Positions 38,705 to 48,598 of a stretch of 64,000 bases of DNA are shown here, one piece after another. The notes below the pieces were generated by a model. It was not told the DNA's origin and searched no databases. It worked only from the letters and a program-made list of their open reading frames with translations. Made by a program: the position numbers and the translations under genes. The stretch is taken from assembly GCF_014397785.1 (NCBI RefSeq), contig NZ_VZQQ01000035.1, positions 1-64,000 on the forward strand, read 5' to 3'. Within the stretch, counting starts at the first letter, position 1, and every line of letters starts with the position of its first letter. The DNA is from Paraburkholderia podalyriae (GTDB lineage: Bacteria; Pseudomonadota; Gammaproteobacteria; Burkholderiales; Burkholderiaceae).

Positions 38705-41568
38705 CCGTTCCACGCTCCACGCTGCGCCTCCAGTTCCATCGAGGCTTCACGTTCGACGACGCCGCGCAGCACGTCGAATACTTCGCCGCGCTCGGCATCA
38801 GCCATCTGTACGCGTCGCCGATCACGACGGCCGAGCCCGGCTCGATGCACGGCTACGACACCGTCGACTACACCCAGGTCAACGACGAATACGGCGGCGA
38901 GGCGGGCCTGAAGCGCCTCGGCGACAAGCTGCGCGCGCACGACATGGGGCTCATCGTCGACATCGTGCCGAATCATATGGGCATCGGCGGTTCGAGCAAT
39001 GCGTGGTGGCTCGACATCCTCGAATGGGGCCGCCACAGCGCGTATGCGCGTCATTTCGACGTCGACTGGCATTCGCCCGATCCCGCGCTGCGCGGCAAGG
39101 TGCTGCTGCCGACGCTCGGCGCGTCGTACGGCGAAGAACTGGCGGCCGCCCGCATCGGACTGCATTTCGCGGCCGACAGCGGACGCTTTTATATCGGTTA
39201 CGGTCCGCACGTGTTCCCGGTCTGCCCGGTCGATTACGCGGCGATCCTGCAAGGCGCCGACCGCGCCGACCTGAGCGCGCTCGCCAATCGCTTTCAGGGA
39301 CTCACGACACAGCCCGCCGATCAGCCGCGCGCCGCCGAGGCGCGCGACGCGCTGCGCGAGTTCGTCGAGCGCGAGGGCGAGTCGTCGATCGAGTTCGTGC
39401 TGGAGACTTACGCGCCCGAAGAGCCGGTCACGCGCGACCGGCTGCATCGGCTGATCGAGCGGCAGCATTTCCGGCTCGCGTGGTGGCGCACCGCCTCCGA
39501 CGAAGTGAACTGGCGGCGCTTCTTCGACATCTCGACGCTCGCCGCGGTGCGCGTCGAGCGGCCCGAGGTGTTCGAGGCGGTGCATGCGCTGATCTTTCGC
39601 CTCTATCGCGAGGGGCTCGTCGACGGCTTGCGGATCGATCACATCGACGGGCTCGCCGAGCCGCGCGAATACTGCCAGCGTTTGCGCCAACGGCTCACCG
39701 AGTTGCGCGACACCGCGCCGTACATGGTGGTCGAAAAGATTCTCGGCCGCGGCGAGCCGTTGCGCGACGACTGGCCCGTCGACGGCACGACCGGCTACGA
39801 CTTCATGAGCGACGTCGGCGCGCTGCTGCACGATCCGGCCGGCGCTGAACCGCTCGCGCACACGTGGGCCGAGCTCACCGGCCGCAGCGCGAACTTCGCC
39901 GATGAAGCGCACGCCGCGCGCCGCAAGATTCTGGCGGAAAACCTGTCCGCGGAACTGGACCGCGCGGCGCGCGCACTGCATCGCATCGCACGCGATTCGC
40001 TGAGCACGCGCGACTTCACGTACACGACGCTGCGCCGGGTGCTGGTCGAACTGGTCGTGCATTTCCCCGTGTACCGCATGTATCCGCAGGGCGGCCTGCG
40101 CAGCGCCGCCGACAACGTCTATTTCGAGCAGGCGCTCGACGGCGCGCGCGCTTCGCTGCCGCGCTCGGACCATGCGGCGCTCGAGCGCGTGAACGCGTGG
40201 CTCGGCGGCAGCGCCGAAGATGCGCCGCCCGCGCGGCCCGGCGCGCAGTCGCAGCAGCAGGCGCAAGGCGGTGCGCCGCCGTCGCATGCGGTTTCGTCGC
40301 GACGCAGCGCGCAAACGCTGTTTTCGCAGCTGAGCGCACCGCTCGCCGCCAAGGCGATCGAGGACACCGCGTGCTATCGCTACGGCCGTCTGCTGTCGCG
40401 CAACGAAGTCGGCTCCGACCCGGCCGAGTTCGCGCTGTCGGTCGAGCAGTTTCACGCGGGCAACCTCGAGCGTGCGCAACGTTTTCCGCATGCCATGCTC
40501 GCGACGGCCACGCACGATCACAAGCGCGGCGAAGACGTGCGCGCACGGCTCGCGGTGCTCAGCGAGATCGCCGACGAGTGGGGTGCAAGGTTGCGCGCAT
40601 GGTCGACGTTGAACGCGCCGCAGCGTCGCGCGCTCGACGGCACGCCGATCAGCAGCGTGAGTCAGGACAAGAGCGACGCCTGGGCTCCCGGCCCCGCCGC
40701 CGAGGCGAGGCTGTATCAGACACTGGTGGGCTGCTGGCCGCCGACGCTGAACGCCGACGACCAAGCCGGCGTCAAGGAGCTGGCTGAGCGCGTCGCGCAA
40801 TGGCAGTTGAAGGCGCTGCGCGAGGCGAAGCTGCAAACCAGCTGGCTCACACCCGACGAAGCCTACGAAGCCGGCTGCCGGGAGTTCCTGTTCGACATCC
40901 TCGCGCCGCAACGGCGCGACGGCTTTCTGAAGGAGCTATCGGCGTTCGTCGAGCGCATCGGGCGCGCCGGCGCGCTCAACAGTCTGCAGCAGACGCTGTT
41001 GCGTCTGGCGTCGCCTGGGATCCCCGATCTTTATCAAGGCACCGAGCTGTGGGACTTCAGCCTCGTCGATCCGGACAATCGGCGGCCCGTCGATTTCGCC
41101 AAACGCGAGGCGTGGCTGCCGCAATCGCAAACGCCGCCGTCGGAATTTCTCGCGGACTGGCGCAACGGCCGCGTGAAGCTCGCGGTGATCCAGCGCGTGC
41201 TGGCGTTGCGCGCACATCTGCCGGAGCTGCTGAGTCAGGGCACGTATCTGCCGCTGACGGTGCGCGGCGCGCATGCGTCGAGTGTGATCGCGTTTGCGCG
41301 GCGCCATGGCAATGCGTGGGCCGTGGTGATTGCGAGCCGGTTGGCGGCGGGGTTGCTTGGCCCTGACAGCGATCTGCCGCTCGTCGAGCCGGCGCGATGG
41401 GCGGATACGGCCATCGACATGCCGTCCGACCTGTCGGCGCGCGCGCTATTCGACTGGCTGAGCCCCGCCGCGCCGAAAGTCGACGATCATGGCCTGCTGT
41501 ATCTGCGCGACGCGCTCGCCGCGATGCCGGTCGCGGTGCTGGTGGAGGATGGGGTGCCTCGAAGCTGA
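38701..41568 (+). CDS. treY: Maltooligosyl trehalose synthase
   Basis: Isomerises the reducing-end alpha-1,4 bond of a maltodextrin to the alpha,alpha-1,1 bond of trehalose. 955 residues. GH13 features: STLRLQFHRGFTF at the start, VDIVPNHMGIGG, Asp313 (LRIDHIDGLAEP), Glu345 (MVVEKILGRGE) and Asp606 (TATHDHKRGEDVRAR). The start overlaps the malQ stop in ATGA. It is the last gene of the operon and converges on the CorC-like gene. Confidence 0.95.
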   Translation: MTVPRSTLRLQFHRGFTFDDAAQHVEYFAALGISHLYASPITTAEPGSMHGYDTVDYTQVNDEYGGEAGLKRLGDKLRAHDMGLIVDIVPNHMGIGGSSNAWWLDILEWGRHSAYARHFDVDWHSPDPALRGKVLLPTLGASYGEELAAARIGLHFAADSGRFYIGYGPHVFPVCPVDYAAILQGADRADLSALANRFQGLTTQPADQPRAAEARDALREFVEREGESSIEFVLETYAPEEPVTRDRLHRLIERQHFRLAWWRTASDEVNWRRFFDISTLAAVRVERPEVFEAVHALIFRLYREGLVDGLRIDHIDGLAEPREYCQRLRQRLTELRDTAPYMVVEKILGRGEPLRDDWPVDGTTGYDFMSDVGALLHDPAGAEPLAHTWAELTGRSANFADEAHAARRKILAENLSAELDRAARALHRIARDSLSTRDFTYTTLRRVLVELVVHFPVYRMYPQGGLRSAADNVYFEQALDGARASLPRSDHAALERVNAWLGGSAEDAPPARPGAQSQQQAQGGAPPSHAVSSRRSAQTLFSQLSAPLAAKAIEDTACYRYGRLLSRNEVGSDPAEFALSVEQFHAGNLERAQRFPHAMLATATHDHKRGEDVRARLAVLSEIADEWGARLRAWSTLNAPQRRALDGTPISSVSQDKSDAWAPGPAAEARLYQTLVGCWPPTLNADDQAGVKELAERVAQWQLKALREAKLQTSWLTPDEAYEAGCREFLFDILAPQRRDGFLKELSAFVERIGRAGALNSLQQTLLRLASPGIPDLYQGTELWDFSLVDPDNRRPVDFAKREAWLPQSQTPPSEFLADWRNGRVKLAVIQRVLALRAHLPELLSQGTYLPLTVRGAHASSVIAFARRHGNAWAVVIASRLAAGLLGPDSDLPLVEPARWADTAIDMPSDLSARALFDWLSPAAPKVDDHGLLYLRDALAAMPVAVLVEDGVPRS

Positions 41569-41580
41569 GGCGGCCAGAAA

Positions 41581-41613
41581 GGTTGAGGCTTCGGGATGGC
41601 TCGGGCCTCAACC
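41581..41613. terminator. Hairpin between convergent treY and CorC-like gene
   Basis: GGTTGAGGC (41581-41589) and GCCTCAACC (41605-41613) are perfect complements in the 39-bp gap, the second arm covering the stop codon of the leftward gene. There is no U-tract on either side, so it is a weak bidirectional terminator candidate. Confidence 0.45.
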
Positions 41614-42972
41614 GCCCTCGTCGTCGAACACTTTCGGATACACGCGCACGAGCACGATGCGCGGCCCTTTCATCTTCTTGACCACGACGTCGAAGTCTTC
41701 GAATTCGACGCGCTGCCCTTCGGCCGGCAGATCGTTGAGCGCTTGGATGACGAGACCGCCGACCGATTCGGCCTTGCCTTCGTCGATGTCGATGCCCAGC
41801 GCGCGTTCGAGCGACACCACCGGCAAGCTGCCCTTGCCCATCAGCGTGCCGTCGTCCATGCGCGTCCAGTCGGCGTCGCCCTGACGGAACTCGTCGTGGA
41901 TCTGTCCGACCAGCGCGCCGAGCAGGTTGTCGAGCGTCAGGAAACCGATCGGCTTCGCGTTCTTGTGGCCGACCAGCGCGAAGTGCGGCGCGCCCTTGCG
42001 AAAGCGCCGGAACAGTTCGAGCGCCGGCATGTCCGGCTTCACGCACTGCACGGGCCGCACGTAGCGCGACAGGTCATCGAGGGTGCTGCCCGCCTGGCGC
42101 GCGAGCAGCAGGTCCTTCAGGTGGATCATGCCGGCCACCCGCTCGCCCGATGCATCCTCGAACAGCGGATAGCGGCTGAAGCGATGGCGCGCGACCACCT
42201 GCATGTTGTCGCGCAGCGGCAGATCGCGCCGCAGCCCGACCATTTCATGCGACGGCCGCATCAAATCCGATACGGTCATGCGCGAGAAGTCGAGCGAGTG
42301 CGCGATCGTGTTCCATTCGTCCTGGCTGTACGCGCCGGTCGATGAACCGAGTTCGCTCGCGACGCTCGCGCGGCGGCCGCGCAGGATCAGCTTCAGTTCG
42401 TCGGTCGAGTAATGCGAATCGTGACCGTGCTCGCCATCGAGCCCCGCGGCCTTCAGCACCATGTTCGCACTGGTGTTGAGCAGCCAGATGGCCGGGTACA
42501 TGGCCCAATAGAAACCGTACAGCGGCATCGCGGCCCACAGCGAAATCTTCTCCGCTTCGCGGATCGCGAGCGACTTCGGCGCGAGTTCGCCGACCACGAT
42601 ATGCAGGAACGAAATGCAGGAAAACGCGAAGAACAGCGAAATGCCGTGGATCAGGCTCTCGGACTCGACGCCGATCACGGTGAAAAGCGGCCTCAGCAGT
42701 TGCGCGAACGCCGGTTCGCCGATCCAGCCGAGCCCGAGCGACGCGAGCGTGATGCCGAGCTGACACGCCGACAGATAGGCGTCGAGCTGCCCGTGGACCT
42801 TCGCGAGCAGACGTCCGCGCATGCCATGCTGGGTGGCGAGGCTGTGCACGCGGGTCTGCCGCAGTTTGACCAGACCGAATTCGGCGGCGACGAAAAAGCC
42901 GTTGAGGGCAACCAGAAACAATGCACCGATAAGGGCGACAACCTGGATCAAAGCGACGGGCTCCGGCAACAA
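41608..42972 (-). CDS. CorC/HlyC-family membrane protein (DUF21-CBS pair)
   Basis: 454 residues. An N-terminal DUF21 (CNNM) membrane domain of about four helices (VALIGALFLVALNGFFVAAEFGLVKLRQTRV) is followed by two CBS domains near 215-340 (for example DLMRPSHEMVGLR) and a CorC_HlyC domain at the C-terminus (DGTLMGKGSLPVVSLERALG). The family is implicated in magnesium or cobalt efflux and is often misnamed haemolysin. Full length, no obvious partner. Confidence 0.9.
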   Translation of the reverse strand: MLPEPVALIQVVALIGALFLVALNGFFVAAEFGLVKLRQTRVHSLATQHGMRGRLLAKVHGQLDAYLSACQLGITLASLGLGWIGEPAFAQLLRPLFTVIGVESESLIHGISLFFAFSCISFLHIVVGELAPKSLAIREAEKISLWAAMPLYGFYWAMYPAIWLLNTSANMVLKAAGLDGEHGHDSHYSTDELKLILRGRRASVASELGSSTGAYSQDEWNTIAHSLDFSRMTVSDLMRPSHEMVGLRRDLPLRDNMQVVARHRFSRYPLFEDASGERVAGMIHLKDLLLARQAGSTLDDLSRYVRPVQCVKPDMPALELFRRFRKGAPHFALVGHKNAKPIGFLTLDNLLGALVGQIHDEFRQGDADWTRMDDGTLMGKGSLPVVSLERALGIDIDEGKAESVGGLVIQALNDLPAEGQRVEFEDFDVVVKKMKGPRIVLVRVYPKVFDDEGG

Positions 42973-43042
42973 GAGTTGTCAGTATAGAGGCTGAAAGCTC
43001 GATGAAATATCGGTCGCGAGCTAACGCATTCGCTCGCAGCGC

Positions 43043-43864
43043 CTATTTCGGCGCCGCCGCGCTCAACGGCACGCGCAGCATGAGCGTGGCAGGGGTCGCG
43101 GTGACGCTGTCCACTGCCTTCGCATCGCTTTGCTCGAAGCTGCCGCCATGCGCCTCCGCGACGCGTTTGCACAACGCGAACACCCACGCGATGCGCTTCG
43201 CCTCGCGCGGCTCGCAGGCCTGCTTGCGCGCGAACGCTTCGAGCAGGTGCGGCAGCGCGGCGTCGTTCAATGCCGCGTCGTTCGGCTCGTAAGTCACGCT
43301 CGCATGCCATGTGCCGTTGTCCACGCGCGTGGCCAGTGCAACCTCGGCGCCACGCGCGCTCGCCTCGGCGGCGAACGTCAGCATCAGCCACAGCGCGGCG
43401 GCGAGGCGAGCGCGGTCGCCGTTCAGTTGCTCGGTGGCGAGCTGGGAATCGAGCCGCACCTCGACGCCGCGCGCGCGGGCGAGGCCGGCGCGGACTTCCT
43501 CGACGGTTTCGTCGAGCAGCGGATGCAGCGGAAATGGTTCATACGTGAGCGCGAGCGATTTCGTTTCGGCGCGCGTCGCATCGACGATCGTTTCGAGCAG
43601 CTTCACCTGCTGCTCGACGCCGCTGCGAATGCCGGTGATCGCACGCTGCGAGTTGGGATCGTTCGCGTCGAGCTTGCGCTCGAGCACGTACGCCCAGCTA
43701 TGAATTGCATTCAACGGCCCGCGCAGGTCGTGGGACACCAGCGACAGCACATGATCGCGCATGAACAACGCGGTTTCCGCTCGCAGGAACGCGCTGCGTT
43801 CGGAGATGACGAAGCCGGCCGACGCCGGCTGGGCGCCAGCAGTCCCGGTGGGTGACGTAGTCAC
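43043..43864 (-). CDS. Histidine-kinase-like protein with degenerate ATPase domain
   Basis: 273 residues, without membrane helices. The dimerisation/phosphoacceptor segment LSLVSHDLRGPLNAIHSW carries His45 as in HisKA domains. The expected ATP-binding motifs are damaged: the N-box reads GDRARLAAALWLMLTFA, with no Asn where the magnesium ligand normally sits, and the G-boxes are replaced by RIAWVFALCKRVAEAHGG, keeping only the final helix and Gly-Gly. No response regulator is adjacent. It may be a phosphotransfer or scaffolding protein. Confidence 0.75.
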   Translation of the reverse strand: MTTSPTGTAGAQPASAGFVISERSAFLRAETALFMRDHVLSLVSHDLRGPLNAIHSWAYVLERKLDANDPNSQRAITGIRSGVEQQVKLLETIVDATRAETKSLALTYEPFPLHPLLDETVEEVRAGLARARGVEVRLDSQLATEQLNGDRARLAAALWLMLTFAAEASARGAEVALATRVDNGTWHASVTYEPNDAALNDAALPHLLEAFARKQACEPREAKRIAWVFALCKRVAEAHGGSFEQSDAKAVDSVTATPATLMLRVPLSAAAPK

Positions 43865-44066
43865 GATCGAGTCCTCTCAGGCAAAGCCGGTGATGGAAGC
43901 AAGCCTCATTATAGGCATCCCGTCGGGGCCGACCAGTCCGGCCGAACGACGAGGCGCGCCGCAATCCGCATGCCATACGGCAAACCGACGACACCGGGCA
44001 AGACTCGGCGATCGGCGTCAACGCGCCTACAATGTCGGTTTTAAGTTTTGATCTGAGGAGCAACGC

Positions 44067-44408
44067 ATGTCGACTGTGACGACCGAATCCGGCCTGAAAT
44101 ACGAAGACCTCGTGGAAGGCACCGGCGCCGAAGCCGTGGCCGGTAAGAGCGTGACCGTGCACTACACGGGCTGGCTGACCGACGGCCAGAAGTTCGATTC
44201 GAGCAAGGACCGCAATGACCCGTTCGCGTTCGTGCTGGGTGGCGGCATGGTCATCAAGGGCTGGGACGAAGGCGTGCAAGGCATGAAGGTCGGCGGCAAG
44301 CGCAAGCTGACCATTCCGCCGCAACTCGGCTACGGCGTGCGCGGCGCGGGCGGCGTGATTCCGCCGAACGCCACGCTCGTGTTCGAAGTCGAACTGCTCG
44401 AAGTCTGA
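44067..44408 (+). CDS. FKBP-type peptidyl-prolyl cis-trans isomerase
   Basis: 113 residues, one FKBP domain with no signal peptide, so cytoplasmic. Hallmarks: [37 protein letters not shown] and the C-terminal [20 protein letters not shown]. It accelerates proline isomerisation during folding. GAGGAG precedes the ATG. It is followed by an AraC-type gene 19 bp away, so the two may share a transcript. Confidence 0.93.
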   Translation: MSTVTTESGLKYEDLVEGTGAEAVAGKSVTVHYTGWLTDGQKFDSSKDRNDPFAFVLGGGMVIKGWDEGVQGMKVGGKRKLTIPPQLGYGVRGAGGVIPPNATLVFEVELLEV

Positions 44409-44427
44409 GTTACATCCTGCTGATGTC

Positions 44428-45216
44428 ATGAGCCACGCCGCCGTCACCGCCCCTAACGTTTCGCTGCGCTGCTTTGGCGCGATCGAAGCGTCGGACGTAC
44501 ACGACTTCCACCAGGTCGTGCTCGGGCTCGACGGCGCGATGGTGATGGCGGTGGACGGCGTCGCGCAGCAGATCGACGCCGGCTCCGCATGGCTGATACC
44601 GGCCGGCGCGCGGCACGATTACGCGGGCGTCGGCGCGAACCGCCAGCTCGTGCTCGATTTGCCGGCGACGTCGCTGGCGGTACCCGAGCGGCTGTTCTCA
44701 CGCGCGCGGGCCGTGGCCGTCGATGCATCGCTCGCACAGCTTGTGCACGTGATTGCCGCGCATGCGGCGGACGGCGTGGACCAGGCGCCTGGCCATGCCT
44801 CTGATAACCGCCGCTTCCATTGGGATGCCGCGGCACGCCTAGGCGCCGCACTTGTCGCCGATTCCGGCGCACTTGCCGGTGCGCAAGCCGATGGCGTTCG
44901 TCTCGATTTCGCGCGCATCGACCGCTGGCTGCGCGCGCATCTGTCCGAGCCGCTGAAGATTGCCGACCTCGCCGCGCACTGCGGCTTCGGCATGCGGCGT
45001 TTTCACCAACTGTTTATCGATGCGTTCGGCGAGACGCCGCATCGCTATTTGCAGCGGCTGCGGCTCGACACGTCGATCACGCTGCTTGCGGACCCGCGTC
45101 TTTCGTTGACCGATATCGCGCTCGACATCGGCTTCGGCGACCAGAGCGCTTACACGCACGCATTCACGCGACGTTTTGGGCTGGCGCCCGGGAAGTGGCG
45201 CGCGTTGCGGCACTGA
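44428..45216 (+). CDS. AraC-family transcriptional regulator
   Basis: 262 residues. The N-terminal cupin-like sensor domain (about 15-100, with AGSAWLIPAGARHDYAG) precedes a C-terminal pair of helix-turn-helices: LKIADLAAHCGFGMRRFHQL and LSLTDIALDIGFGDQSAYT, with the family end FTRRFGLAPGKWR. The ligand and targets are unknown; a role in the neighbouring FKBP gene is not indicated by any visible site. Confidence 0.92.
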   Translation: MSHAAVTAPNVSLRCFGAIEASDVHDFHQVVLGLDGAMVMAVDGVAQQIDAGSAWLIPAGARHDYAGVGANRQLVLDLPATSLAVPERLFSRARAVAVDASLAQLVHVIAAHAADGVDQAPGHASDNRRFHWDAAARLGAALVADSGALAGAQADGVRLDFARIDRWLRAHLSEPLKIADLAAHCGFGMRRFHQLFIDAFGETPHRYLQRLRLDTSITLLADPRLSLTDIALDIGFGDQSAYTHAFTRRFGLAPGKWRALRH

Positions 45217-45286
45217 GGGCGCCGGAGGCTTCTGATCGAAGCGGCCCGGGTTCCGTGACCACTTCGGTGGCTACATCACGCAGCAA

Positions 45287-45323
45287 CGAAAAAGCCCGCT
45301 TTTGCGTCGGCATAAGCGGGCTT
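45287..45323 (-). terminator. Intrinsic terminator after purF
   Basis: AAGCCCGCTT (45292-45301) and AAGCGGGCTT (45314-45323) pair perfectly around a 12-base loop. Read leftward, the hairpin is followed by a TTTTTC run, so it terminates the minus-strand purF transcript. It lies between purF and the convergent AraC gene. Confidence 0.85.
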
Positions 45324-45416
45324 CATGTGCGCGGAGGCTGGAGCCTGGGCGGACGAGCGTGGCTTTGCGCCCTTCGCTTTAGCTGTTTCGGGTTGCTCGC
45401 CGCGCGGTGTGTGCGC

Positions 45417-46967
45417 TCAACCCACCGACAATTGCAGATGCAGCTGCGAACGCGCCGGGCCGCCACCGTCGATCGCTTCGCTCGCGGCATCGCGATCCGA
45501 TTGCGACGACGGCGCGAGACGCGCGCTTTCGATGCGGTCGAGGTACTCGGTCGTGATGTCACCGGTCACGTAGTTGCCGTCGAAGCACGACGCCTCGAAC
45601 TCCTTCAGCGCCGGGTTGATATCGCGCACCGCCTGCTTCAGCGCATCGACGTCCTGATACACGAGGTGATCCGCGCCGATCATGCGCGCGACTTCCTCGT
45701 CCGAGCGGCCGTGCGCGACCAGTTCGCCGCGCGTCGGCATATCGATGCCGTAGACGTTCGGGAATTTCACCGGCGGCGCCGCCGACGCGAAAATCACCTT
45801 GTTCGCGCCCGCATCGCGCGCCATCTGCACGATTTCATGCGACGTCGTGCCGCGCACGATCGAGTCGTCGACGATCAGCACGTTCTTGCCCTTGAACTCG
45901 ATGTTCATCGCGTTCAGCTTCTGGCGCACCGACTTCTTGCGCACCGCCTGACCCGGCATGATGAAGGTCCGGCCCACGTAGCGGTTCTTGAAGAAGCCCT
46001 CGCGATATTCGACGCCGAGCTTCTTCGCGACCTGCATCGCGGCCGGGCGCGACGAATCGGGAATCGGCATCACCACGTCGATCGCGACATCGGGCAGCTC
46101 GCGCCTGATCTTCTCGGCGAGGTAGTCGCCCATGCGCAGACGCACGTTGTAGACCGGCACGCCGTCGAGTACCGAATCCGGACGCGCCAGATACACGAGT
46201 TCGAAGATGCAGGGGTTCAGGCTCGTGGTTGTCGCGCACTGCTGCGAATGCAGTTGGCCTTCGGCGTCGATGAAAATCGCCTCGCCCGGCCGCACGTCGC
46301 GCACGAATTCGAAACCGATGCCTTCGATCGCCACTGATTCCGACGCCAGCATCCACTCGACGCCCACTGCCGTTTCGTGCTTGCCGAGACACAGCGGACG
46401 GATGCCGAACGGGTCGCGGAAACCGAGCAGGCCGTAGCCGGCGATCAACGAAACGATCGCGTACGAGCCGCGCACCCGCCGATGCACGCCCGACACCGCC
46501 TTGAACACCGCGGCCGGATCGAGCTGCAGACCCGAACTCGACAGTTGCAGCTCGTGCGCGAGCACGTTGAGCAGCACTTCGGTATCGGAATTGGTGTTCA
46601 CGTGGCGGCGATCGATGCGGAACATCTCATCTTTCAACTGCTGCCAGTTGGTCAGGTTGCCGTTGTGCGCGAGGATGATGCCGAACGGCGCGTTCACGTA
46701 GAACGGCTGCGCTTCTTCTTCGCTGGACGCCGAACCGGCGGTGGGGTAACGGACCTGACCGATGCCCGTCGTGCCAGGCAGGCTGCGCATGTTGCGCGTG
46801 CGGAACACGTCGCGCACCATGCCGTTGGCCTTGTGCATGTGGAAATTGCTGCCGTTCGCCGTGGCGATGCCGGCGGCGTCCTGACCGCGATGCTGCAGCA
46901 GCAGCAGGCTGTCATAGATCAGCTGGTTGACCGGAGAGTGGGAAACTACGCCTACGATGCCGCACAT
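45417..46967 (-). CDS. purF: Amidophosphoribosyltransferase
   Basis: First committed enzyme of purine synthesis: PRPP plus glutamine to phosphoribosylamine. 516 residues. Cys2 becomes the N-terminal nucleophile after Met removal (MCGIVGVVSHS), followed by the Ntn-glutaminase domain. The PRPP-binding loop is VLIVDDSIVRGTTSHEIVQ. A leftward terminator follows. In related genomes a sulfhydrylase gene (metZ) often comes next as I recall; here an AraC gene on the other strand follows instead. Confidence 0.96.
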   Translation of the reverse strand: MCGIVGVVSHSPVNQLIYDSLLLLQHRGQDAAGIATANGSNFHMHKANGMVRDVFRTRNMRSLPGTTGIGQVRYPTAGSASSEEEAQPFYVNAPFGIILAHNGNLTNWQQLKDEMFRIDRRHVNTNSDTEVLLNVLAHELQLSSSGLQLDPAAVFKAVSGVHRRVRGSYAIVSLIAGYGLLGFRDPFGIRPLCLGKHETAVGVEWMLASESVAIEGIGFEFVRDVRPGEAIFIDAEGQLHSQQCATTTSLNPCIFELVYLARPDSVLDGVPVYNVRLRMGDYLAEKIRRELPDVAIDVVMPIPDSSRPAAMQVAKKLGVEYREGFFKNRYVGRTFIMPGQAVRKKSVRQKLNAMNIEFKGKNVLIVDDSIVRGTTSHEIVQMARDAGANKVIFASAAPPVKFPNVYGIDMPTRGELVAHGRSDEEVARMIGADHLVYQDVDALKQAVRDINPALKEFEASCFDGNYVTGDITTEYLDRIESARLAPSSQSDRDAASEAIDGGGPARSQLHLQLSVG

Positions 46968-47056
46968 GGCATGTCCTTCAAAGGTACGAAATTCGTGATG
47001 GCGACCGGTGCCTGCGACCGCGCCCGCGCTTTAATGCGACGGGACGCGCTGCGACG

Positions 47057-47608
47057 TCAAGGCAGCCGGTATGCGCCGGAGTCCTGTTGCGCATTGCTCG
47101 GGGCATGCGAATCGTCCACATGGACGTAAGCGGCGAGCGCCTCGGGGAGCAGCGGTTTCATTGCGCGGACGCCCGCAACCGCATACGGACGAAGCAGCGC
47201 GTTGCGCCAGAATTCCTCTTTGGGCAGTTCGGTCAAGCCTGCGAGGGCGACCAGAATCAGCACCAGAACGACCCCGCGCACGAGGCCGAACATCAAACCG
47301 AGCGAGCGGTCCGCACCGCCCAATCCCGTGACCTGCATAAGGCGGCTAAGCAGCGCGCTCACCACGCTCGTGACCAGCACCACGCCGATCACCACGAGCG
47401 AGAAAGCGAGCAGCCACTGCGTCAACGCACCGCCCGGCCACGTGGACGGGATATACGGGACCACGTAGCCCACGAACTCGCAAGCGATCAAAAACGCCGC
47501 GACCCAGCCGATCAAACCAAACACTTCCGACAGCAAACCGCGCCAGGCACCTCGCAGCGCCGACAAACCGATCACCGCCATTACAGCGTAGTCGAAGGCA
47601 GTGAACAT
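47057..47608 (-). CDS. cvpA: CvpA family membrane protein
   Basis: 183 residues with about four transmembrane segments, starting MFTAFDYAVMAVIGLSALRGAWRG and continuing LLSEVFGLIGWVAAFLIACE, typical of CvpA. Inner-membrane protein linked to colicin V production and envelope stress in enterobacteria; its exact role is unclear. It lies seven bases after the SPOR gene and 89 bases before purF, the classic dedD-cvpA-purF order. Confidence 0.9.
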   Translation of the reverse strand: MFTAFDYAVMAVIGLSALRGAWRGLLSEVFGLIGWVAAFLIACEFVGYVVPYIPSTWPGGALTQWLLAFSLVVIGVVLVTSVVSALLSRLMQVTGLGGADRSLGLMFGLVRGVVLVLILVALAGLTELPKEEFWRNALLRPYAVAGVRAMKPLLPEALAAYVHVDDSHAPSNAQQDSGAYRLP

Positions 47609-47615
47609 CGCTCGC

Positions 47616-48569
47616 TTACTGTGCGTTGCCGCTGTTAGACCCCGACACGAGGCCTGCCTCGCGGACCTTTGCGACAGCGGCGGTGGCCGCGGCGCGGTCG
47701 GCGAACGGCCCGGCGCGCAGCAATGTCAGCGTCGAACCGTCGGCTTGCTTCCTATGCTCGATATATGTGGGTACGCCCGCCGCTTTCAACTTGGCGGCCC
47801 AATTGCGCGCGTTCGCTTCGTTGGCGAAGGCGCCGAGCTGCACCGCGAAACGGTTGCCCGGTGGCGAGGCCGGCGCGCCGGAATTCGCGTTGGCGCTGGT
47901 CGCGGCCGTATTCGTGTCGTCGTCGGTCGACGCCGACGGGGTCGCGGCGGCTGGCTTCGTCTGTTTGGTCGAGGCAGTGGGCGCGGTGTTGGCCGCGAGC
48001 GACTGGGTTGCCGGCTTCGTGGCGGATTTCGGCGTCGCGGCGCCAAGGGTGCCGTTTGCAGGGGACGGGGTCGTCGCCTGTTTCGCTGCGGTGGATTGAG
48101 TGGACTGCGTTGGCTTCGCGGCGGACGCCGAGGCCGCCGCCGTAGTCGCCGGGGGCGTTGCCGGCGCGAGGCTGGACGCGGCGACGCCCGTGTCGGCGGC
48201 CGACGGATTGTCCGGCGCGACGTCGGCTTGCACGTCTTCGTTGGCGGTGGATTTGGCGAGTCTCGGCGTGGGCCGGCTCGGAATGTCGATGGAGATGTCG
48301 TCGGTGACAGGCTTGGGGTGCGAATCCAGCACCATCGGCAGGATGATCACCGCCGCGACGACCAGTGCGATCGCGCCGACGAGCCGGCGCCGCGCGCGCT
48401 GCTTTTCGGGCAGCGTGGGGTCGAGCAGCATTGCATCTGCATCGACGTTGCGCTCGGTGCGGCGGGTGCGCCGCTCGACGCGCTCACCCCGGGCAGGCCG
48501 ATTGGAACTGCTGTTTGCGCCACGCCGGCTGGGCGCGTCGTCTTTCTTGCCGAACGAGAAAATTCCCAT
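47616..48569 (-). CDS. SPOR-domain cell-division protein (DedD-like)
   Basis: 317 residues: a basic cytoplasmic N-terminus (MGIFSFGKKDDAPSRRG), one transmembrane helix (LVGAIALVVAAVIILPMVLD, about 62-81), a long Ala/Thr/Pro-rich periplasmic linker, and a C-terminal SPOR domain (about 240-315: RFAVQLGAFANEANARNWA, then TLLRAGPFADRAAATAAVAK). SPOR domains bind denuded septal peptidoglycan. The order folC-dedD-cvpA-purF supports the DedD-like identification. Confidence 0.9.
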   Translation of the reverse strand: MGIFSFGKKDDAPSRRGANSSSNRPARGERVERRTRRTERNVDADAMLLDPTLPEKQRARRRLVGAIALVVAAVIILPMVLDSHPKPVTDDISIDIPSRPTPRLAKSTANEDVQADVAPDNPSAADTGVAASSLAPATPPATTAAASASAAKPTQSTQSTAAKQATTPSPANGTLGAATPKSATKPATQSLAANTAPTASTKQTKPAAATPSASTDDDTNTAATSANANSGAPASPPGNRFAVQLGAFANEANARNWAAKLKAAGVPTYIEHRKQADGSTLTLLRAGPFADRAAATAAVAKVREAGLVSGSNSGNAQ

Positions 48570-48598
48570 GAATCGCTTGGTTCGAGCCTGGCGCCCGC

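Noticed and set aside
38206-40911. 901-codon frame antisense to malQ/treY
   Set aside because: Same GC artefact; no domains, and it opposes two coupled genes with complete motifs.
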